A DNA stretch of 7,335 nt. It comes from Clostridiales bacterium (GTDB lineage: Bacteria > Bacillota > Clostridia > Lachnospirales > WRAX01). Shown here one piece after another: positions 4,981 through 7,335 of the stretch. The number at the start of each line of letters is the position of its first letter. Position 1 is the first letter of the stretch. The position numbers and the translations under genes were made by a program. Location of the stretch: the NCBI GenBank assembly GCA_031271375.1, contig JAISVU010000390.1, positions 1 through 7,335 of the forward strand. The letters are read 5' to 3'. The notes below the pieces were generated by a model. It was not told where the DNA came from. It searched no databases and was given only the letters and a program-made list of their open reading frames with translations.

Positions 4981-6750
4981 ATGTCAACCGTAACATTCTT
5001 TTCCGGCGAGAGCGTGCCGCTGGAGATGCACAAGGCTCGCATGGTGCAGCGCATTAACCTCCTGCCCGTCGAAGAGCGGCTCAAGTGCATGGAGGAGGCC
5101 GGGTTCAACACGTTTTTGCTTAAAAACCGGGACATCTTCCTGGACATGCTCTCAGACAGCGGCGTCAACGCTATGAGCGAAAATCAATACGCCGCAATGC
5201 TCAGGGCCGACGACAGTTACGCGGGTTCCGAAACCTTCTTCCGCCTTGAAAGCGTATTGAAGGACATTTTCCACATGGAACATTTCCTGCCCGCCCACCA
5301 GGGCCGCGCCTGCGAGCACATTATCGCCCAAACCCTTGTGAAGCCCGGCACCACGGCGTTAATGAACTATCATTTCACAACGACAAAGTCCCACATTACA
5401 TTAATGGGCGGCCTTGTTGAAGAGATAATCATCGACGAGGGGCTGAAAATCCAGAGCCAGCTCCCCTTTAAGGGCGATATCGACATCGATAAGCTCCGTG
5501 AGGCTATAAAACGCCTGGGCAGGGATAAAATATGCTTCGTGCGTATCGAGGCGGGGACGAACCTTGTGGGCGGCCAGCCCGTGTCTATGGGCAATATTAG
5601 GGAAGTGTCCAATATCTGCCGCGAAGCCGGGATTCTCTTTGTCTTCGACGCCAGTCTCCTTGCCGATAACCTGTATTTTATAAAGACCCGCGAACCGGAG
5701 TTCAAGGACGTGGACGTGAAGGAAATAACCCGCGAGATAGCGGGCTTGTCGGACATTTTATACTTCTCGGCGCGTAAGCTGGGCGCGGCCAGGGGCGGCG
5801 GCATTATGACATCGAACGAGGACGCCTTTATCGCAATGCGCGAGCTGGTTCCGCTATACGAAGGCTTTCTTACATACGGAGGCATGTCCGTGCGCGAAAT
5901 GGAAGCCATCGCCGTGGGCCTTGAGGAAACAATGGACATGGGCGTTATCAGTCAGACGCCGATCTTCGTCGAAGCGCTGTGCAGAGAGGCCCAGTCCAGA
6001 GGCGTTCCGGTCGTTACCCCGCCGGGCGGCCTGGGCTGCCACATCGACGCCGGCGCCTTCTGCCCTCATATAAAGCAAGAGGAGTACCCGTCCGGCGCGC
6101 TGGCCTCGGCCCTCTACATAGCGGGCGGCATACGCGGGATGGAGCGCGGAACCCTCAGCGAGGAACGCAGGCCTGACGGCATCGAACCCCTCGCCCACAT
6201 GGAGCTGGTGCGTCTGGCCATCCCAAAGCGCGTTTTTAGCTTGTCCCATATAAAATACGCCGCTGACCGCGCGGCTTGGCTCTATGAAAACCGTCATATG
6301 GTGGGCGGCCTAAGGTTCAAAGAAGAACCAAAGGTACTGCGTTTCTTCTTCGGACGCCTCGAACCCCTGAGCGACTGGCCCCAGCGTCTGGCGGCCCAGT
6401 TCAGGAAGGACTTTGGGGAGAGCCTGGAAAAGAGAGTATTAAAAGATGAGAGCCTGCGTTTTAGGCTCTCCTCTTTTAAATATGGAGATTGTCAGCTGTC
6501 ACTAACTCCACCACGCCGTCGCATAACCGTTCCGCCCTCTCGCGGGCATTTGAAGCCCGGATCCACAGCAATGAGAACGTTTAACCGCCACCACGGCTTC
6601 GGAACGTTTGCTCCCCGGGGCAGGAGAGCTATCCGCAGTTTTGGAGCTTATTTCGGCGACATTGCTGATATAACAGGCATCTCCCGGAATAATAAGGGCT
6701 TTTATCAATATCACTATGCGAGCCCCGGCGGGCAGCGTACCCAGCGTTAA
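4981..6750 (+). CDS. tpl: Tyrosine phenol-lyase-like PLP enzyme (3' end abnormal)
   Basis: Fold type I beta-eliminating lyase of the tyrosine phenol-lyase (TPL)/tryptophanase family, which reversibly splits tyrosine to phenol, pyruvate and ammonia. Residues 22-460 align throughout with remembered Citrobacter freundii TPL (456 residues). Counterparts seen: Ser51=S60, Tyr71=Y80, Arg100=R109, Phe123-Thr124=F132-T133, Asn185=N194, Asp214=D223, PLP lysine Lys257=K266, Arg404=R411. TPL-type, not tryptophanase-type, phenol-pocket residues are kept: Arg381=R389 (in M-E-R-G) and Phe448=F455. Changes: Arg217 to L226 and Lys256 to R265. The start has AGGAG (4968-4972) eight bases before ATG, just after the T-box. 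The homologous part ends near residue 480 (about 6420), but no in-frame stop occurs until 6748. The last 100 or so residues cross the gene's terminator and are antisense to the DUF11 gene, so they are probably not real. Stops in the other frames at 6440 and 6447 suggest a small indel. It appears monocistronic. Confidence 0.85.
   Translation: MSTVTFFSGESVPLEMHKARMVQRINLLPVEERLKCMEEAGFNTFLLKNRDIFLDMLSDSGVNAMSENQYAAMLRADDSYAGSETFFRLESVLKDIFHMEHFLPAHQGRACEHIIAQTLVKPGTTALMNYHFTTTKSHITLMGGLVEEIIIDEGLKIQSQLPFKGDIDIDKLREAIKRLGRDKICFVRIEAGTNLVGGQPVSMGNIREVSNICREAGILFVFDASLLADNLYFIKTREPEFKDVDVKEITREIAGLSDILYFSARKLGAARGGGIMTSNEDAFIAMRELVPLYEGFLTYGGMSVREMEAIAVGLEETMDMGVISQTPIFVEALCREAQSRGVPVVTPPGGLGCHIDAGAFCPHIKQEEYPSGALASALYIAGGIRGMERGTLSEERRPDGIEPLAHMELVRLAIPKRVFSLSHIKYAADRAAWLYENRHMVGGLRFKEEPKVLRFFFGRLEPLSDWPQRLAAQFRKDFGESLEKRVLKDESLRFRLSSFKYGDCQLSLTPPRRRITVPPSRGHLKPGSTAMRTFNRHHGFGTFAPRGRRAIRSFGAYFGDIADITGISRNNKGFYQYHYASPGGQRTQR
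6439..6479. terminator. Bidirectional terminator between tpl and the DUF11 gene
   Basis: TTAAAAGATGAGAGCCT (6439-6455) pairs with 6463-6479 at 16 of 17 positions around a seven-base loop. The GC-rich top is flanked by an A-run on the left and a CTCTTTT run on the right, so both strands show stem plus T-tract. It lies inside the extended tpl reading frame, before that frame's stop, and 23 bp beyond the DUF11 gene's stop. Confidence 0.88.
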
Positions 6751-7335
6751 CGAGCCGTTCCAGGTATTCCATGTGGTTCCGCTGTCTGTTGAGTATACCG
6801 CGCTGAGCAGCTCACGGGGCATTATATCCGTAAGCGCCGTTTCCTCCGCTTCCGACGGCCCGGCGTTTGACACGGTTATAGTGTATATCACCTGCTCGCA
6901 GGGGGCGGCGGAGGTTTTATTGGCCGTTTTAATAACGCTGACATAGGCGCTGGACGTTGGCGGCGGGGGAGGAACTATTATAGGAGGGGTTACGATAGGC
7001 GTAATCACCGACACCGTGTTGCCGCCTGGATTCGGGTCGGCGGTACTGCTGCTCACGGAAGCCGTGTTGACAATCTGCCCTGTCGCCGCTTTATCCACAG
7101 TCCCGTGTATCAGAATTTTATACTCCGCGCCGGAGTTCATATTGCCCAACGCCAAAGGGCCGTTTAAAGGCACCCAGTTCACGCCGTCGTTGGCGGAGTA
7201 TTCCGCGGCGGACATCGCCGGGGGAATGACATCATTCAGCACAACATTCTGCGCCGTGTCAGGCCCGCCGTTTGTCACCGTCAATGTATAGGTCAGCATG
7301 TCGCCCGCTTGAACGGAGCTTTTATCGGCTTTCTT
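6502..7335 (-). CDS. DUF11-repeat surface protein (5' partial)
   Basis: The frame is open to the window edge, and residues before the internal ATG at 7299 (K-K-A-D-K-S-S-V-Q-A-G-D) are the normal beginning of a DUF11 repeat, so the gene starts outside. 277 residues are visible. Two DUF11 (isopeptide/Ig-like beta-sandwich) repeats are seen at 1-111 and 131-252, each with Y-T-(L/I)-T-V-(T/S)-N-(G/A)-G-P, a D-x-(I/M)-P strand, an N-W/T-W segment, G-x-x-x-(S/A)-G-A, and a V-(N/A) near the end, followed by S-x-T-A-D. A proline-rich linker (112-129, including PPPPP) joins them. Such repeats form stalks of secreted or wall proteins in Gram-positives. The C-terminal tail (253-277, with H-C-C-G-S-G) has no LPxTG, S-layer or membrane anchor, so attachment must be N-terminal, or the end is altered. 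Convergent with tpl. Confidence 0.85.
   Translation of the reverse strand, partial: KKADKSSVQAGDMLTYTLTVTNGGPDTAQNVVLNDVIPPAMSAAEYSANDGVNWVPLNGPLALGNMNSGAEYKILIHGTVDKAATGQIVNTASVSSSTADPNPGGNTVSVITPIVTPPIIVPPPPPTSSAYVSVIKTANKTSAAPCEQVIYTITVSNAGPSEAEETALTDIMPRELLSAVYSTDSGTTWNTWNGSLTLGTLPAGARIVILIKALIIPGDACYISNVAEISSKTADSSPAPGSKRSEAVVAVKRSHCCGSGLQMPARGRNGYATAWWS

Noticed and set aside
5370..5939. Minus-strand open frame of 189 codons inside tpl
   Set aside because: Serine/arginine/isoleucine-rich shadow of a well-conserved plus-strand enzyme; no ribosome binding signal or domain.
4981..6440. Calling the enzyme tryptophanase
   Set aside because: The phenol-pocket positions carry the TPL residues (Arg in M-E-R-G, Phe in L-R-F-F), where I recall Ile and His in E. 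coli tryptophanase, and the leader reads a Tyr codon, not UGG.
6480..6750. C-terminal 90-residue extension of the TPL-like protein
   Set aside because: It follows a strong terminator, has no counterpart in TPL or tryptophanase, is basic and low in order, and is antisense to the DUF11 coding sequence, which has clear domain signatures.
6958..6990. G-rich stretch on the plus strand as a possible G-quadruplex
   Set aside because: It is the complement of proline codons in the linker between DUF11 repeats, which explains it fully.

Overview
The window looks like chromosomal DNA of a strictly anaerobic, fermentative Firmicute of the Clostridia type. The evidence is a group A [FeFe]-hydrogenase, a T-box riboswitch, a PadR/HAAS regulator pair, GGAGG-type ribosome binding sites, and fairly GC-rich genes separated by AT-rich gaps. 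No mobile element, CRISPR array, tRNA or rRNA is visible.

Layout. (1) 1-1371, plus: the 3' three quarters of an [FeFe]-hydrogenase catalytic subunit, closed by a long intrinsic terminator (1395-1457). (2) 1480-2094, minus: a MerR-type regulator gene that appears internally deleted and frameshifted. Its helix-turn-helix, with a perfect Shine-Dalgarno, lies in one frame and the rest of the protein in another. (3) 2095-2191: a short AT-rich divergent control region with a MerR-style promoter (19-bp spacer holding a dyad) and an 18-bp perfect palindrome. (4) 2192-3151, plus: a soluble coiled-coil protein of unknown role. (5) 3161-4515, minus: a two-gene operon of a PadR repressor overlapping a polytopic HAAS-domain membrane protein. 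(6) 4516-4980: divergent promoters and a complete T-box leader. (7) 4981-about 6440, plus: a tyrosine phenol-lyase-like PLP enzyme whose frame runs on, without a stop, through its own terminator (6439-6479). (8) 6502-7335, minus: the C-terminal part of a DUF11-repeat surface protein.

Main result. I could fold Stem I of the T-box by hand. The specifier loop presents UAC (4736-4738), a tyrosine codon. The T-box bulge reads UGGU, which fits a tRNA with discriminator A, as tRNA-Tyr has. The gene controlled is a homologue of tyrosine phenol-lyase, normally a tyrosine-degrading enzyme. A T-box switches its gene on when the cognate amino acid is scarce, so this wiring makes sense if the enzyme runs in reverse (phenol + pyruvate + ammonia to tyrosine) or does something else that relieves tyrosine shortage. 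Two PLP-site positions also differ from the classical enzyme (Arg217 to Leu, Lys256 to Arg in Citrobacter numbering). I know of no described T-box-controlled tyrosine phenol-lyase, but could not search.

Limits: there were no alignments or database searches. Family comparisons rest on remembered sequences, and RNA folds were drawn by hand.
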